From Paracoccus sp. SCSIO 75233 (GTDB lineage Bacteria; Pseudomonadota; Alphaproteobacteria; Rhodobacterales; Rhodobacteraceae): a DNA stretch of 64,000 nucleotides. A program made the position numbers and the translations under genes. Positions within the stretch are counted from its first letter, which is position 1. Every line of letters begins with the position of its first letter. This document shows, piece by piece, positions 8,634 through 19,100 of this stretch. The stretch is from assembly GCF_027912675.1 (NCBI RefSeq), contig NZ_CP115757.1, forward strand, positions 1,612,001 to 1,676,000, read 5' to 3'. The notes beneath the pieces were generated by a model. The model was not told the origin of the DNA. It saw nothing but the letters and a program-made list of their open reading frames with translations, and did not search any database.

Positions 8634-9710
8634 TCAGCCTGTCAGCTTGCTGATCCGCACGAGGTGATTGTCCCATGACAGATCGTGCCGGGCCAGCAGC
8701 GTCAGCCCGTCCGGGTCCGCAGCCCAGATCGCCCCGCCACCATCGGTCAGCGCAAAGCCGGACCCATCCCTTGCCGCCGCGCCGCAAATATCGGCCCGGT
8801 TCAGCGTCGCAAGATGCCCGCCATCCGCATCGTGTATCATCGCCACACCCCCACGCGGGGAGGTCAGCGCGATCATCCCGCCCGTCGCCGCGATAGACCC
8901 GGCATAGCCGCGCATCGCATATTCCTGACCCGGTGCGGGGGCATAAGCCTGCAAAGCGCTGTCGCCGCGCGCGATGCCCAGAAGCGGCACCGCCTCCCCC
9001 TCGCTGCCCTGCCATTGCATCGCGAAGCCAACGCCGTCGGGCAAAAGCGCCAGATGGCGGATCGAGTTCTGCGCCAGCCCGGACGGCAATTCACGGCGCG
9101 ACACCAGCCCGCCGCCTGTATCGAGGATCGCCAGATTGGGCCGCATCCTGTCGAGGTTCAGCTTGGTCCGGTCCGCCGGGTCCGTCTCGATCCCGCCATT
9201 TGCAACCACGATGCCGCCATCCGGCAGCAGGCGCAGCTCATGCGGTCCGATGCCGAAACTGTCCCACTCTCCCACGCGGCGATAACCCGCCTTCACATCC
9301 CAGATGCCGACGCGCCCGGCCGATCCTTCCGCGACAACCTCCGACGTGTAGAGCAGCGCGCCATCGGCGGAAAACGCGCCATGCCCGTTGAAATGCCGCG
9401 CCTCGGGCGGGGACAGCCTGCGGATCACATCGCCGCTGCGGCAATCGATGACCAGCCCGAACAGGCCGGGACGGCGGGCAAACGCCACCGCCTCGGCCCG
9501 GTATGGATGCGCCGCAGCCGCATGGCCGCGATCCGGCATCGGCACGGAAAACACGATGCCACCCGCCGCGTCGATCCCGTGCAGCGAATAGCTGCCATCG
9601 GCGGCGCGCGCCGCAGCCACCCAGTCGGGCGCACCCGCCGCCGCCCAGCCACGCACCGGCAGCACCGCCGCCGCGACCAGCCCTTTCAGAAGCGTCCGCC
9701 GATCCGCCAT
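8634..9710 (-). CDS. DUF1513 domain protein, Tat-exported
   Basis: Periplasmic beta-propeller-like protein of 358 residues found with imelysins in iron-regulated operons; its biochemical role is unknown. The N-terminus MADRRTLLKGLVAAAVLP is a Tat-like signal (RR followed by a hydrophobic stretch). Core DUF1513 motifs are visible: ARHFNGHGAFSADGALLYTSE, DSFGIGPHELRLLPDGGIVVANGGIETDP and NSIRHLALLPDG. Its ATG overlaps the imelysin stop (TGATG), showing coupling. It is the last gene of the unit. The usual di-haem oxidoreductase and first imelysin of such operons are absent upstream. Confidence 0.9.
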   Translation of the reverse strand: MADRRTLLKGLVAAAVLPVRGWAAAGAPDWVAAARAADGSYSLHGIDAAGGIVFSVPMPDRGHAAAAHPYRAEAVAFARRPGLFGLVIDCRSGDVIRRLSPPEARHFNGHGAFSADGALLYTSEVVAEGSAGRVGIWDVKAGYRRVGEWDSFGIGPHELRLLPDGGIVVANGGIETDPADRTKLNLDRMRPNLAILDTGGGLVSRRELPSGLAQNSIRHLALLPDGVGFAMQWQGSEGEAVPLLGIARGDSALQAYAPAPGQEYAMRGYAGSIAATGGMIALTSPRGGVAMIHDADGGHLATLNRADICGAAARDGSGFALTDGGGAIWAADPDGLTLLARHDLSWDNHLVRISKLTG

Positions 9711-10693
9711 CAGTCGCCGTCCAGCGAATTGAACCCCAGATCGACGCCAAGCCCGCCGCCGATTTCCTGCTGCGCAATCGGATGGATCGCCTTCACCGCC
9801 GCCTTCAGCGCCGCCACCTTCGCCCAGCCTTCCGGTGTCGCGACACCGGCTAGCACCGGATCGTCCAGCCCTTCCGCCAGTTCGATGGCCTGATCGAAGG
9901 CAGCGACGGTTTCGGGCGCATCGGGGTAAAGCGCCAGCGCCAGATCACGCAAACCCGCCAGCGACAGGGCGATATTGCGCTGGCTACGGCCCGCCAGCCG
10001 TGCCTCTGCCCGCTCCGGTCGTGGTTTCTCCTCGCTGCCAAGGGGGCGGCCGATCCGTTTGTCGGCGAGATACTCGATTCCGGTCAGCAGCTGTGTGAAC
10101 AGCGCCTGCTGCGCCTCCTTCCGGCTGAGATAGAGCGTATTTCCGTCCTCGCCCGCAGTCAGCAGAAGCTGTGCGAAAGCGGGCCATTCATCGCTGACAG
10201 CGGCGGTTGTGGATGCGAGATCCGCTGTCGTTGCCTGCCTTAACCTGCACAGGACGGCTTCGTCACCCGTCAGGTCCGAAGGGTAGATCAACCGCTCCAG
10301 CCCGGTCAGCCCGCGCATGGCGACCGAGGCGTGGGCGAAGGCCGCCGCGTCGTCAATGGCCGGGGAATTCGTGTCGATCATCTCCTGCTGGGAACGGATG
10401 CCGGAGGATTTCGGGTCGGGCCAGAAACTGATCGCAAAGCTGCGCCCTTCCGTTTCGACCGGCCCGAGATGGAACCCGCCAAGCCGCGCCCAGATATCCC
10501 ATACCTGCTGATATGGTTCGCGCAGCGCATCCGGCGAGCAATCATTGCGGGCAATATCGGCGAGCGAGGCAGCCGCCCCGGCCAGTTCGACATATCCCGG
10601 CCCGATCAGGTCATTCGCGACCTCCTCGATATCCGCGAAGGCCGGTTGGACCAGAAGCCCAAATCCGAATGCGATTGCCAAAGTTTTCGTCAT
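9710..10693 (-). CDS. Imelysin-family protein (peptidase M75/IrpA-like)
   Basis: Periplasmic protein of 327 residues associated with iron uptake; related proteins include IrpA and ICMP, and proteolysis is not established for most of them. A short signal peptide is visible (MTKTLAIAFGFGLLVQPAFA). The imelysin signature lies in WARLGGFHLGPVE (GxHxxxE-like), followed by FWPDPKSS and a long alpha-helical repeat. The GTG at 10696 is also in frame, but the ATG at 10693 gives a normal signal peptide. It is coupled to the DUF1513 gene. This corresponds to the second imelysin of the usual imelysin-DHOR-imelysin-DUF1513 set. Confidence 0.88.
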   Translation of the reverse strand: MTKTLAIAFGFGLLVQPAFADIEEVANDLIGPGYVELAGAAASLADIARNDCSPDALREPYQQVWDIWARLGGFHLGPVETEGRSFAISFWPDPKSSGIRSQQEMIDTNSPAIDDAAAFAHASVAMRGLTGLERLIYPSDLTGDEAVLCRLRQATTADLASTTAAVSDEWPAFAQLLLTAGEDGNTLYLSRKEAQQALFTQLLTGIEYLADKRIGRPLGSEEKPRPERAEARLAGRSQRNIALSLAGLRDLALALYPDAPETVAAFDQAIELAEGLDDPVLAGVATPEGWAKVAALKAAVKAIHPIAQQEIGGGLGVDLGFNSLDGD

Positions 10694-10950
10694 CACCCAC
10701 CACTCTTATCCGACCGGCCCAGAGCAAACCCCGGAGATTGCGCGTCACGCCGGTCACAGGCGGGCATATGGCATGGCTGGCAACTAACCCGACGAAATCG
10801 CTGATGAAACAATGCCAGAGCGTGTTTCGGAAGGCAATATCAGGCCCGGTTCAGACAGCCGAAAAGAACGCTTATTTGAAACGCATTTTAACGAACCAAG
10901 GCTGCGCAGCAGATACATCCCCCTGGCGTTGTCCCGGCAATGCAGCAATC
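10694..10950. other. Intergenic region between imelysin and recA terminator
   Basis: About 257 bases with no convincing gene. It should hold the promoter of the imelysin/DUF1513 unit. No obvious Fur, Irr or iron-rhodo palindrome was found by eye. Confidence 0.6.
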
Positions 10951-10990
10951 AAAAAGGCCCGCCACGGGAAAAATGGCAGGCCTTCTTTTT
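10951..10990 (-). terminator. recA terminator, possibly bidirectional
   Basis: GGCC(C/T)GCCA arms at about 10956-10965 and 10975-10984 are flanked by A5 on one side and T5 on the other. Read on the minus strand it follows the recA stop by 13 bases and ends in a U-run. Confidence 0.8.
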
Positions 10991-11003
10991 CAACAAACGG
11001 GGA

Positions 11004-12062
11004 TCACTCCTCCGCGAGCACGTCATCCTCGCCGGTTGCGGCATCGAATTCCAGCCCGTGACTGGCCCGGATCTTGTCCTCGATCTCATGTGCCATCGCC
11101 GCGTTTTCGCGCAGGAACTGCTTGGCGTTTTCCCGGCCCTGCCCGATACGCTCGTCACCATAAGAGTACCAGGCACCGGATTTATCGACCACGCCAGCCT
11201 TGACGCCCAGATCGACCAGCTCGCCCATCTTGGAGATGCCTTCGCCATACATGATGTCGAATTCCACCTGCCGGAAGGGCGGCGCGACCTTGTTCTTGAC
11301 CACCTTGACGCGGGTGGTGTTGCCGACCACCTCGTCCCGGTCCTTGATGGAGCCGATACGGCGGATGTCCAGCCGCACCGAGGCGTAGAATTTCAGCGCG
11401 TTCCCGCCCGAGGTGGTCTCAGGGCTGCCGAACATCACCCCGATCTTCATGCGGATCTGGTTGATGAAAATCACCATGCAGTTCGACCGCCCGATCGAGG
11501 CGGTCAGCTTGCGCATCGCCTGGCTCATCAGCCGGGCCTGTGCGCCGACCTGATGGTCGCCCATATCGCCTTCGATTTCCGATTTCGGGGTCAGCGCCGC
11601 GACCGAATCCACAACCACCATATTGACCGCGCCGGACCGCACCAGCGTGTCCACGATCTCCAGCGCCTGCTCGCCCGTATCCGGCTGGGAGATCAGCAAT
11701 TCATCGAGATTCACACCCAGCTTGCGCGCATAATGCGGATCGAGCGCGTGTTCCGCGTCGACAAACGCACAGACCCCGCCCTTCTTCTGCTCTTCCGCAA
11801 CGGCATGCAGCGTCAGCGTCGTCTTGCCGGAGCTTTCCGGGCCGTAAATTTCGATAATCCGGCCCTTCGGCAAACCGCCAATGCCAAGCGCGATATCCAG
11901 GCCCAGCGAACCCGTCGACGTCGCCTCGATCTCCGCCACGGGATTATCCGCGCCGAGCTTCATGATCGAGCCCTTGCCGAACTGCCGTTCAATCTGTGCC
12001 AACGCGCTGTCGAGCGCCTTTTGCTTGTCGGCCGATCTTTTATCCATGTCTAATTCGCTCAT
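11004..12062 (-). CDS. recA: RecA recombinase
   Basis: DNA strand-exchange ATPase and LexA co-protease, 352 residues. Walker [10 protein letters not shown] lies at 74-82, Walker B in [10 protein letters not shown], the MAW region [14 protein letters not shown] and the [16 protein letters not shown]2 segment are intact. The start at 12062 ([10 protein letters not shown]) is chosen because AAGGAG lies 10 bases upstream; a second ATG is at 12047, and the open frame extends to 12110 without a site. Regulation is readable: the promoter -10 overlaps a GTTC-N7-GTTC box (12126-12140). A terminator follows. It is divergent from the sulfotransferase-like gene. Confidence 0.98.
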   Translation of the reverse strand: MSELDMDKRSADKQKALDSALAQIERQFGKGSIMKLGADNPVAEIEATSTGSLGLDIALGIGGLPKGRIIEIYGPESSGKTTLTLHAVAEEQKKGGVCAFVDAEHALDPHYARKLGVNLDELLISQPDTGEQALEIVDTLVRSGAVNMVVVDSVAALTPKSEIEGDMGDHQVGAQARLMSQAMRKLTASIGRSNCMVIFINQIRMKIGVMFGSPETTSGGNALKFYASVRLDIRRIGSIKDRDEVVGNTTRVKVVKNKVAPPFRQVEFDIMYGEGISKMGELVDLGVKAGVVDKSGAWYSYGDERIGQGRENAKQFLRENAAMAHEIEDKIRASHGLEFDAATGEDDVLAEE

Positions 12063-12125
12063 CCTGCCCAAACTCCTTGCCCTTATGTCAGAACCCTGCC
12101 CGTGGCTCAATCGGCGCGGATCAAT

Positions 12126-12140
12126 GTTCCTTTAATGTTC
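12126..12140 (-). promoter_or_regulatory. LexA (SOS) box of recA
   Basis: Plus strand reads GTTC-CTTTAAT-GTTC, an exact match to the alphaproteobacterial SOS direct repeat GTTC-N7-GTTC (GAAC-N7-GAAC in the recA direction). Its upstream end touches the recA -10 hexamer, so LexA would cover the start point. Confidence 0.85.
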
Positions 12141-12168
12141 TCATACGCGAACAGCTTCCGCATGGCAA
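12140..12168 (-). promoter_or_regulatory. recA promoter
   Basis: Minus strand TTGCCA (12168-12163), 17 bases, TATGAG (12145-12140). Transcription would begin near 12133, inside the LexA box, about 70 bases before the ATG. Confidence 0.6.
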
Positions 12169-12266
12169 GTCTTCTGCGGTTATAGCCGGAATTTCCTGCA
12201 AATTGGTTTACACCGGCCCGGCACCGGCTTAGGTCCGGCATCCGATAAGACGACGGGATTATTTTT

Positions 12267-12851
12267 ATGCTCATTTTCTGGGAGCAGCGGCTGGTATTTC
12301 TGGCAACGCCCAAAGCCGGATCAACCGCGGTCGAGGTGGCGCTGGAACCGCTGGCCAGCCTGGCCGTCCAGCACCCGCCACAGATGAAACATGCGGATGC
12401 GGCGCGGTTCAACCGCCATATCCACCCCTGGCTTCAGGACATGACCGAGGATCGCTTCACCACGGTCGCCCTGATGCGCGAGCCGGTCGAGTGGCTGCGA
12501 AGCTGGTACAGGTTCCATCTGCGCGACTACCATGACGGGCCGGAGGACATCCCGGCAGGCGGGTTCGAGGGCTTCGTCGGGCGCTATATCGAACAGCCGA
12601 AAGAGGTCACGATGGGGATCGGGACGCAATCCGGCTTTCTGGGCATCGGCAGCGCACCGCCCGACCGGATTTTCCGCTATGAGGATATGCAGAGCTTCAC
12701 CCGGTTTCTGGAGGACCGGCTGGGCTGCGAAATCAACCTGCCGCGGATCAACGTGCCGCCAGCCGCCGATGTCACGCTTTCTGATGCGGCGACGGAGACG
12801 CTGCATAAGACCCTTGAGCCGGATTTTACCCTTTACGCATCATTGCCCTGA
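12267..12851 (+). CDS. Sulfotransferase-like protein
   Basis: Probable PAPS-dependent sulfotransferase-fold protein of 194 residues. The N-terminal VFLATPKAGSTAVE resembles the 5'-phosphosulfate-binding loop (PKAGT/S). The segment VALMREPVEWLRSWYRF matches the 3'-phosphate-binding R-P-x-x-R-xxSxY region. RIFRYEDMQSFTRFLEDRLG is also family-like. It is short, about two thirds of a typical sulfotransferase. Relatives in this group are often mislabelled gamma-glutamyl kinase. The acceptor is unknown. It diverges from recA, with the SOS box in the shared 204-base gap, and its 3' end overlaps the end of cckA by 12 bases. Confidence 0.75.
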   Translation: MLIFWEQRLVFLATPKAGSTAVEVALEPLASLAVQHPPQMKHADAARFNRHIHPWLQDMTEDRFTTVALMREPVEWLRSWYRFHLRDYHDGPEDIPAGGFEGFVGRYIEQPKEVTMGIGTQSGFLGIGSAPPDRIFRYEDMQSFTRFLEDRLGCEINLPRINVPPAADVTLSDAATETLHKTLEPDFTLYASLP

Positions 12852-14891
12852 CTCGTCCGCCGCTTCGAGTGCCTCTCCCACGACGGCAACAAGATCATTC
12901 AGCGCGAAGGGCTTTTGCAGGAACCTCGCGCCCTCTACAGCCGCCTGTTGTCCCTGCACGACCTCCTCGGCATAGCCGGACATGAACACCACGCGGGCCA
13001 CAGGACGGGCTGCCAATGCACGCTGGACCCAGGCCGGCCCGCCCATGCCCGGCATGACCACATCGGAGAGGAAAAGATCGATGCGCAGTTCCTCATTTGC
13101 GAGCAGCGACAAGGCTTCCTCGCCCGAACCGGCCTCGGTCACCTGATAACCGTTCATCTTGAGCGCCCTTGCCGCGAACGCCCTGACTGGTGCTTCGTCC
13201 TCGACCAGCAGGACCGACTTGCCCGCATGGGTCGGCCTGACGGGTGCGGCCTCCGCCTCATGCGCGTCGTCACTTTCTTCTTCAGCATTGCCGGTATGAA
13301 CCGGCAGATAGATGGTGAACTGTGTCCCCTCCCCCAGACGGCTTTCGCAGGTGATGTAGCCGCCCGTCTGCTTGACGATGCCGTAGACCGTCGACAACCC
13401 CAGCCCGGTGCCGCGACCGGCGCTTTTGGTGGTGAAGAACGGTTCGAAAATCCGGTCCAGAACATCCGGCGCGATGCCGCAGCCCTGATCGCGCACCACG
13501 ACCCTGACATAGCGGCCACGCGGAACGGCGAAGCGGCCATGACGTTCCGGCTCCGTCAGGTCGATATTTTCGGTGACGATTTCGACCGTCCCGCCCTGCG
13601 GCATGGCGTCGCGTGCGTTGACGACCAGATTCATGACGACCTGCTCGACTTTGCTGCGATCCGCACGGACCGGGTTCAACCCGGGATCGTGGCGATAATC
13701 TATCGCGATACCGTTGCCGACAAGCCTGCGCAGCAGATGCGACAGATCCGACAGGGTTTCGCGCATATCCACACGCTGAGGCTTCAGCTTCTGCTTTCGG
13801 GAAAATGCGAGCAGATGATTGACGAGATTTGCCGCACGGTTGGCGTTCTGGCTGATCTGGGCAAGATCGGCATAGTCCGGATCGCCGCTGTCGCGACGCA
13901 GCATCAGCAGATCGCAATGGCCGCTGATCGCGGTCAGAAGATTGTTGAAATCATGCGCAATCCCCCCGGCGAGCTTGCCGATCGCCTGCATCTTCTGGCT
14001 TTGAACGAACTGCGCCTCAAGCGTCTTGAGCGCGCGCGCATCGGTCAGCACCGCCACCAGCGTCTTGCCATGCGCCCGCTCCGGGTAAAGCGAGACCTGC
14101 ACGAAACGGTCCTGCCCGGCAAAGGGCGCGCGCATCACTTCGGGCGCCGCCGGTCCGGGGCTGGATTTCGCCTCCGACAACCAGACCTCATAAGGCCGCC
14201 CCAACCCCTCCAGCAATTGCGAAACATGCGGCCTGTCCGGCGCGCCGCTTCGATACGGCTCAGCCGCGCGGTTGACCTGAATGACCGTCCCGTCTGCGTC
14301 GAGCCGCAGCACCCCGATGGGCAAAAGATCGTAATCCAGCACCGGCAAATTATCGTCTTCCCGGTCAGCGGGAATAAGGTGCAGATGCAGCAGGCACTCC
14401 CTCTTGGTCGCATTCATGACATTGCCGCCCGCATATTCCAGCTTCGCCTGACCCCGGCTCTGCGCGCGCAGCAGCAACCGTGCCGCCTGCCGTTCGGCAT
14501 CGGCACATCGGGTCGCAAGAAACTGCGCCAGTGAACGCTGCTTCTGATCGCCGTAGCGTTCCAGCGCGGCAGGCGACTGGGCGAGGATGACACCTTCCGG
14601 ATCGGCCAGCCACGCCTCCGCCTCCGAGTTGTCCAGCTCCCCCCGCAGATGACGAAGCGCCCGGCGCCGCGCATAGGCTTCGCTCAGCCGCACCAGCACC
14701 ACGCCGCCGCCAAGGAACGACCAGCCCAGCACCAGCCCGCTCGCACCCAGCGTCAACAGATCGTCATGACGAAGCTGCGGATCAACCGCCAGTTCCCAGA
14801 TCCGCGTGACCACCATCGGCGCAACCAGAAGCGGCAACCAAAGCCCAAGGTTTCGCGAAACCCTGCTCAGAAATGCACCCATCTGCGTCAC
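12840..14891 (-). CDS. cckA: Hybrid sensor histidine kinase CckA
   Basis: Membrane hybrid kinase of 683 residues that in alphaproteobacteria phosphorylates CtrA and CpdR through ChpT. Two membrane segments (about 13-33 and 48-68) and a PAS-like region (about 185-290) precede the HisKA helix with H313 in [11 protein letters not shown]. The ATPase domain follows with [32 protein letters not shown] and [13 protein letters not shown]. The C-terminal receiver has D610 in [12 protein letters not shown] and K in FLQKPF. The frame starts with GTG at 14891; an ATG at 14882 is an equally possible start. Its 3' end overlaps the convergent sulfotransferase-like gene. Confidence 0.92.
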   Translation of the reverse strand: MTQMGAFLSRVSRNLGLWLPLLVAPMVVTRIWELAVDPQLRHDDLLTLGASGLVLGWSFLGGGVVLVRLSEAYARRRALRHLRGELDNSEAEAWLADPEGVILAQSPAALERYGDQKQRSLAQFLATRCADAERQAARLLLRAQSRGQAKLEYAGGNVMNATKRECLLHLHLIPADREDDNLPVLDYDLLPIGVLRLDADGTVIQVNRAAEPYRSGAPDRPHVSQLLEGLGRPYEVWLSEAKSSPGPAAPEVMRAPFAGQDRFVQVSLYPERAHGKTLVAVLTDARALKTLEAQFVQSQKMQAIGKLAGGIAHDFNNLLTAISGHCDLLMLRRDSGDPDYADLAQISQNANRAANLVNHLLAFSRKQKLKPQRVDMRETLSDLSHLLRRLVGNGIAIDYRHDPGLNPVRADRSKVEQVVMNLVVNARDAMPQGGTVEIVTENIDLTEPERHGRFAVPRGRYVRVVVRDQGCGIAPDVLDRIFEPFFTTKSAGRGTGLGLSTVYGIVKQTGGYITCESRLGEGTQFTIYLPVHTGNAEEESDDAHEAEAAPVRPTHAGKSVLLVEDEAPVRAFAARALKMNGYQVTEAGSGEEALSLLANEELRIDLFLSDVVMPGMGGPAWVQRALAARPVARVVFMSGYAEEVVQGQQAAVEGARFLQKPFALNDLVAVVGEALEAADESGQ

Positions 14892-14940
14892 GGCCTTCCG
14901 TCTTTTTTCAGACGGTTAGCCGGCAGCTCTTAAAAAAGAC

Positions 14941-16107
14941 TTAATCTGAGCCGTTACGCCTCAAAAGCGACAGAAAAAAACCGTCCGAGCCGTTTATCGG
15001 GGTCCAGAATCGGCGCTGCGTCTCGGTATATTCGGGCTGCACGGACAGAAAACGGTCGATCTGCCCGGCATTTTCCGCCTCCAGCAGCGAGCAGGTCATA
15101 TAGGCGAGATGCCCGCCGGGACGCACCACCGGCGCGACCTCTGCCAATATCCCCGCCTGCGTGGCGATCAGGGCGTCAAGCCCGGCCCGGTCCAGCCGCC
15201 ATTTCGCATCCGGGCTGCGCCGCCAGGTGCCGGACCCCGAGCAGGGAACATCCGCCACAACCAGATCATAGCCGGACCCCGGCTGACCGGGCCGTGCAAG
15301 ATCGACGCGGACGCCGGCCCGCCTCGCGCGCTCCGGCAGGTCGGCCATACGCCCCGGATCGGCGTCATGCGCCGTGATCTGCACATCCTCCCGCGCCGCA
15401 AGCGCCAGCGATTTCCCGCCACCACCCGCGCAGTAATCCAGCACAAGCGCGCCCTTTGACAGTGGCAACGCCACACAGGCGAGTTGCGGGGACAAATCCT
15501 GCAATTCGACCAGCCCGTCCCGATAGGCAGCGGAGCCGTTGATCCGCCGCTCGCCCGAGATGACACGCAGCGCATTGGGATGATCGTCCGCCTCGGTCTC
15601 GACCCCGTCGCGGCTCAGCGCGGCCCGCGCCTCCACCACCCCGCCCCGGCGGGGGTTCACCCGCAGCCAGACCGGCGCGCGCTCCCGCATCGCATGGGCC
15701 AGCGGCAGGGCGTCCGCGCCCAGCGAGGCGACCCAGTCGGGCCACAGCCAGTCCGGCAGATCGCTGATCCTCTCCGCCTCGCTCAGGGTCACGCCCCCTG
15801 CCCGCTCCGTCCCTGACAGCGGCAGCGGCGCGTGGCCCTCGCCCGAAAATACCGTATCGGGATCGCTTCCTTCGGCGCGGATCAGGCCCAGCATCAGCGC
15901 CCGCCCGCTCAGCCCGCCGCCAAGGGCCGCGAGGCTGTCACGCCGCCGCAATGCCCCGAACACCAGATCGCGCACAGCGGCGCGGTCACCGGACCCGGCA
16001 TAGCGGCTGGCCCGCGCCCAGCCGATCAGCGCAGGCTCTGCCGGGCTGCCCGCCAAAATCCGGTCCAGTATCTCAATCGCCGCCGCGACGCGCGCCGCCG
16101 GGGTCAC
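14941..16107 (-). CDS. RsmB-type rRNA (cytosine-5)-methyltransferase
   Basis: SAM-dependent m5C methyltransferase of the RsmB/Fmu (Sun) family, 388 residues, expected to modify 16S rRNA. The N-terminal NusB-like helical domain (1-80) and the insertion LPDWLWPDWVASLG lead to the SAM-binding VLDYCAGGGGKSLALA. Both catalytic-loop cysteines are present: DVPCSGSGTWRR and TCSLLEAEN. Its start overlaps the end of the RND gene by 4 bases (ATGA type), so the pump and methyltransferase are co-translated although functionally unrelated. Exact target not determinable. Confidence 0.88.
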   Translation of the reverse strand: MTPAARVAAAIEILDRILAGSPAEPALIGWARASRYAGSGDRAAVRDLVFGALRRRDSLAALGGGLSGRALMLGLIRAEGSDPDTVFSGEGHAPLPLSGTERAGGVTLSEAERISDLPDWLWPDWVASLGADALPLAHAMRERAPVWLRVNPRRGGVVEARAALSRDGVETEADDHPNALRVISGERRINGSAAYRDGLVELQDLSPQLACVALPLSKGALVLDYCAGGGGKSLALAAREDVQITAHDADPGRMADLPERARRAGVRVDLARPGQPGSGYDLVVADVPCSGSGTWRRSPDAKWRLDRAGLDALIATQAGILAEVAPVVRPGGHLAYMTCSLLEAENAGQIDRFLSVQPEYTETQRRFWTPINGSDGFFLSLLRRNGSD

Positions 16108-19100
16108 GATACCGCATCCGCGTGAGTGGCCTTGTTGATGCCCATGCGCCGCGACATCCAGCCGCCGATCCGGGTCTGCCCGCCATGAATGACGGAGAAC
16201 AGCGACGGCACGAACAGCAGCGACAGCAGCGTCGACAGCAGCAGCCCCCCGATCACGGCAATCGCCATGGGCGAGCGGAACTCACCCCCCGCACCCGAGC
16301 CGATGGCAGACGGCACCATGCCCGCCGTCATGGCAATCGTGGTCATCACAATCGGGCGCGCCCGCTTATGCACGGCATCCAGCAGCGCCTGCCGTTTCGG
16401 CACCCCCTCTGCCATCGAACTCAGCGCGAATTCGACCAGCATGATCGCGTTCTTGGTGACGATCCCCATCAGCATCAGAAACCCGATCAGCACCGGCAGG
16501 CTCATCGCGAAGCCGAAGAAATACAGCCCGAAAATCGCCCCGCCAATTGCCAGCGGCAGCGACAGCAGGATCGAGACCGGGGTGATGAAGCTGCGGAACA
16601 GCAGCACCAGCACGACATAGACCAGCATGATCCCAGCAGCCATGGCGGTGCCGAACGCCTCGAAAATATCGGCCATGATCTCCAGATCGCCGGAGGCCTG
16701 AATTTCCGCGCCTTCGGGGAAATCTATCGTCAGCGCCTCGGCCTGCACGATGGCATCGGCTTCGCCCAGCCGGGTATCCCCGGCGAGGTTCGCAGATACC
16801 GAGGTCTGGAAGCGCCGGTCATACCGGTTGATCTCCGTCGCGCCGGCGCTCAGCCCGACCTCGGCCACGGTTTCCAGCGGCACTTGCCCCACGGAGCTCG
16901 GGACGCGCAGATTGCGGATATTCTCCAGATCCGCCCGCGCCGCCTCGTTCAGCCGCACCATAATCGGCAACTGGCTGTCACCGGCGTTGAACTTCGCCAG
17001 ATTCGCCTCGACATCGCCAATCGTCGCCACCCGCAGCGTGGTGGCCAGATCGACGGAGGTCACGCCAAGCTGCGCCGCCAGATCGGGGCGCGGCTTCACC
17101 GTGATCTCCGGGCGGCGAAGATTGGCGGAGCTGGTCACATCCTCAAGCTGCGGAAGCTGCTTCATCCGCGCGGCAATGCGCTGTGCGGCCACCGTCGCGG
17201 CCTCTTCCGTGTCGCCCAGAACGCTGATCGACAGGTCGTTCGCGCCCTCCTCGTTCAGGAAGCTCAGCCGCATATCAGGCGTCCCGGACAGCGCCGCCCG
17301 CACCTCTTCCTCAAGGACGAATTGCGATTTCTCGCGATCCTCCTTCTGGCCGTAATCCACGAAAAGCTGGGCTGAGGTCACCGCCTGCCCGCCCCCCTCG
17401 ACAAAGACCGAGGCAACCTCGGGGAACTGGTCGAGCGCACGGGTGATCTGGCGCGCCGCATCCTCCGTATCGCTGACGGTGGAGCCGGGCGGCAGTTCCA
17501 GTTCGATGGTGGAGCGGCCGACATCCTGCGGCGGCATGAACTCATTGGGCAGCAGCGTGGCCGAATAGATCGACCCGGCAAAGACCAGAAAACCCGCGAT
17601 CAGCGTCAGCAAACGGTGCCGCAGCGTCCAGCCGGACACGCGCATCAACACCCGCATGATGAACCCGTCGCCCTGCTCCACATGTTTGGCGTCTTTCAGG
17701 AAATAGGCCGCCATCATCGGCGTGATGATCCGCGCCACCAGCAGCGAAAACAGCACCGACACGGCGACGGTCAGACCGAATTGCTTGAAATACTGCCCGG
17801 CGATCCCGGACATGAAACTGACCGGGGCAAAAACCGCGACAATGGAAAAGCTGATCGCGATGACCGTCGTGCCGATCTCCGTCGCGGCCTCCTCCGACGC
17901 CTGATAGGCGGGCACGCCCATATTGATATGGCGGACGATATTCTCGATTTCGACAATGGCGTCATCGACCAGAATGCCCGTCACCAGCGTGATCCCCAGC
18001 AGGCTGATCGTATTGAGCGTGAACCCCATCAGGTCCATGACCAGAAAGGTCGGGATGATCGACAGCGGCAGCGCCACCGCCGCGATCAGCGTCGCCCGCC
18101 AGTTCCGCAGAAACAGGAACACCACGATAATCGCCAGCGCCGCGCCCTCGTACAGCGTTTCCATCGCACGATGGAAATTCGACTCGGTATAGATCGTGGT
18201 GTCGTTGATGAGATAAATCTCGGTCGAGGGATAGGTCTCGGCCAGTTCCGCCAGCTTCTCCTTGCTGCCCTCGGAGGCTTCCAGATCGGATTCGCCGCTG
18301 GCCCGGAAAATCCCGAACGCCACGACCGGATTGCCGTCATACAGCGCGAAGCTGCGCTCCTCGGACGGGCCGTCGATGATCTCACCAAGCTGATCCAGCC
18401 GGATCGTGGCACCGCCCGCAGCCTGAATGACCGTCGCGCCGAGTTGCTCCAGCGTGTCGGCGGCACCGAGCGCGCGGATGGAGAACTCCGTCCCCGCCAC
18501 ATCGCCGCGCCCGCCGCCGAGGTCGATATTGCGCGCGCCAAGCTGCTGCGACACGCTCGCCGCCGTCAGCCCATGCGCCAGCAGACGGTCGGGGTCCAAC
18601 TCGACCTTGATCTCCCGGTCCGCGCCGCCCAGACGGCTGACCTTGCCGACCGCATCGACCGTCGCCAACTCGCGCGACACCACGTCATCGACGAAATCCG
18701 ACAGCTCCTCGATAGAGCGTGAATCGTCGCGCACCGCATAGGTCAGGATCGGCATCCCGGTCACATCCAGACGCCGCACAACGGGTTCGGTGATCCCCTC
18801 CGGCAGATCGCCCCTGATCCCGGCGACGGCGTCCTTGACGTCGTTCACCGCACGGTCGCTATCGGTCTCCAGCTCGAACTCGACCAGAACGGACAGCAGG
18901 CCATCCGTCGCCGTGGTCGTCGTGTGCCGCACCCCGGTGATCGAGGCAATCGAATCCTCCAAGGGCTGCGCCACCTGCGTGACCAGTTCCGAAGGCGCCG
19001 CGCCGGGCTGGCCGATGGAGATGGTGACAAGCGGCAGGTCAATATTCGGAAACGCCGTGACAGCAAGGCTGCGAAAGCTGAACAACCCCGCCAGCACCAG

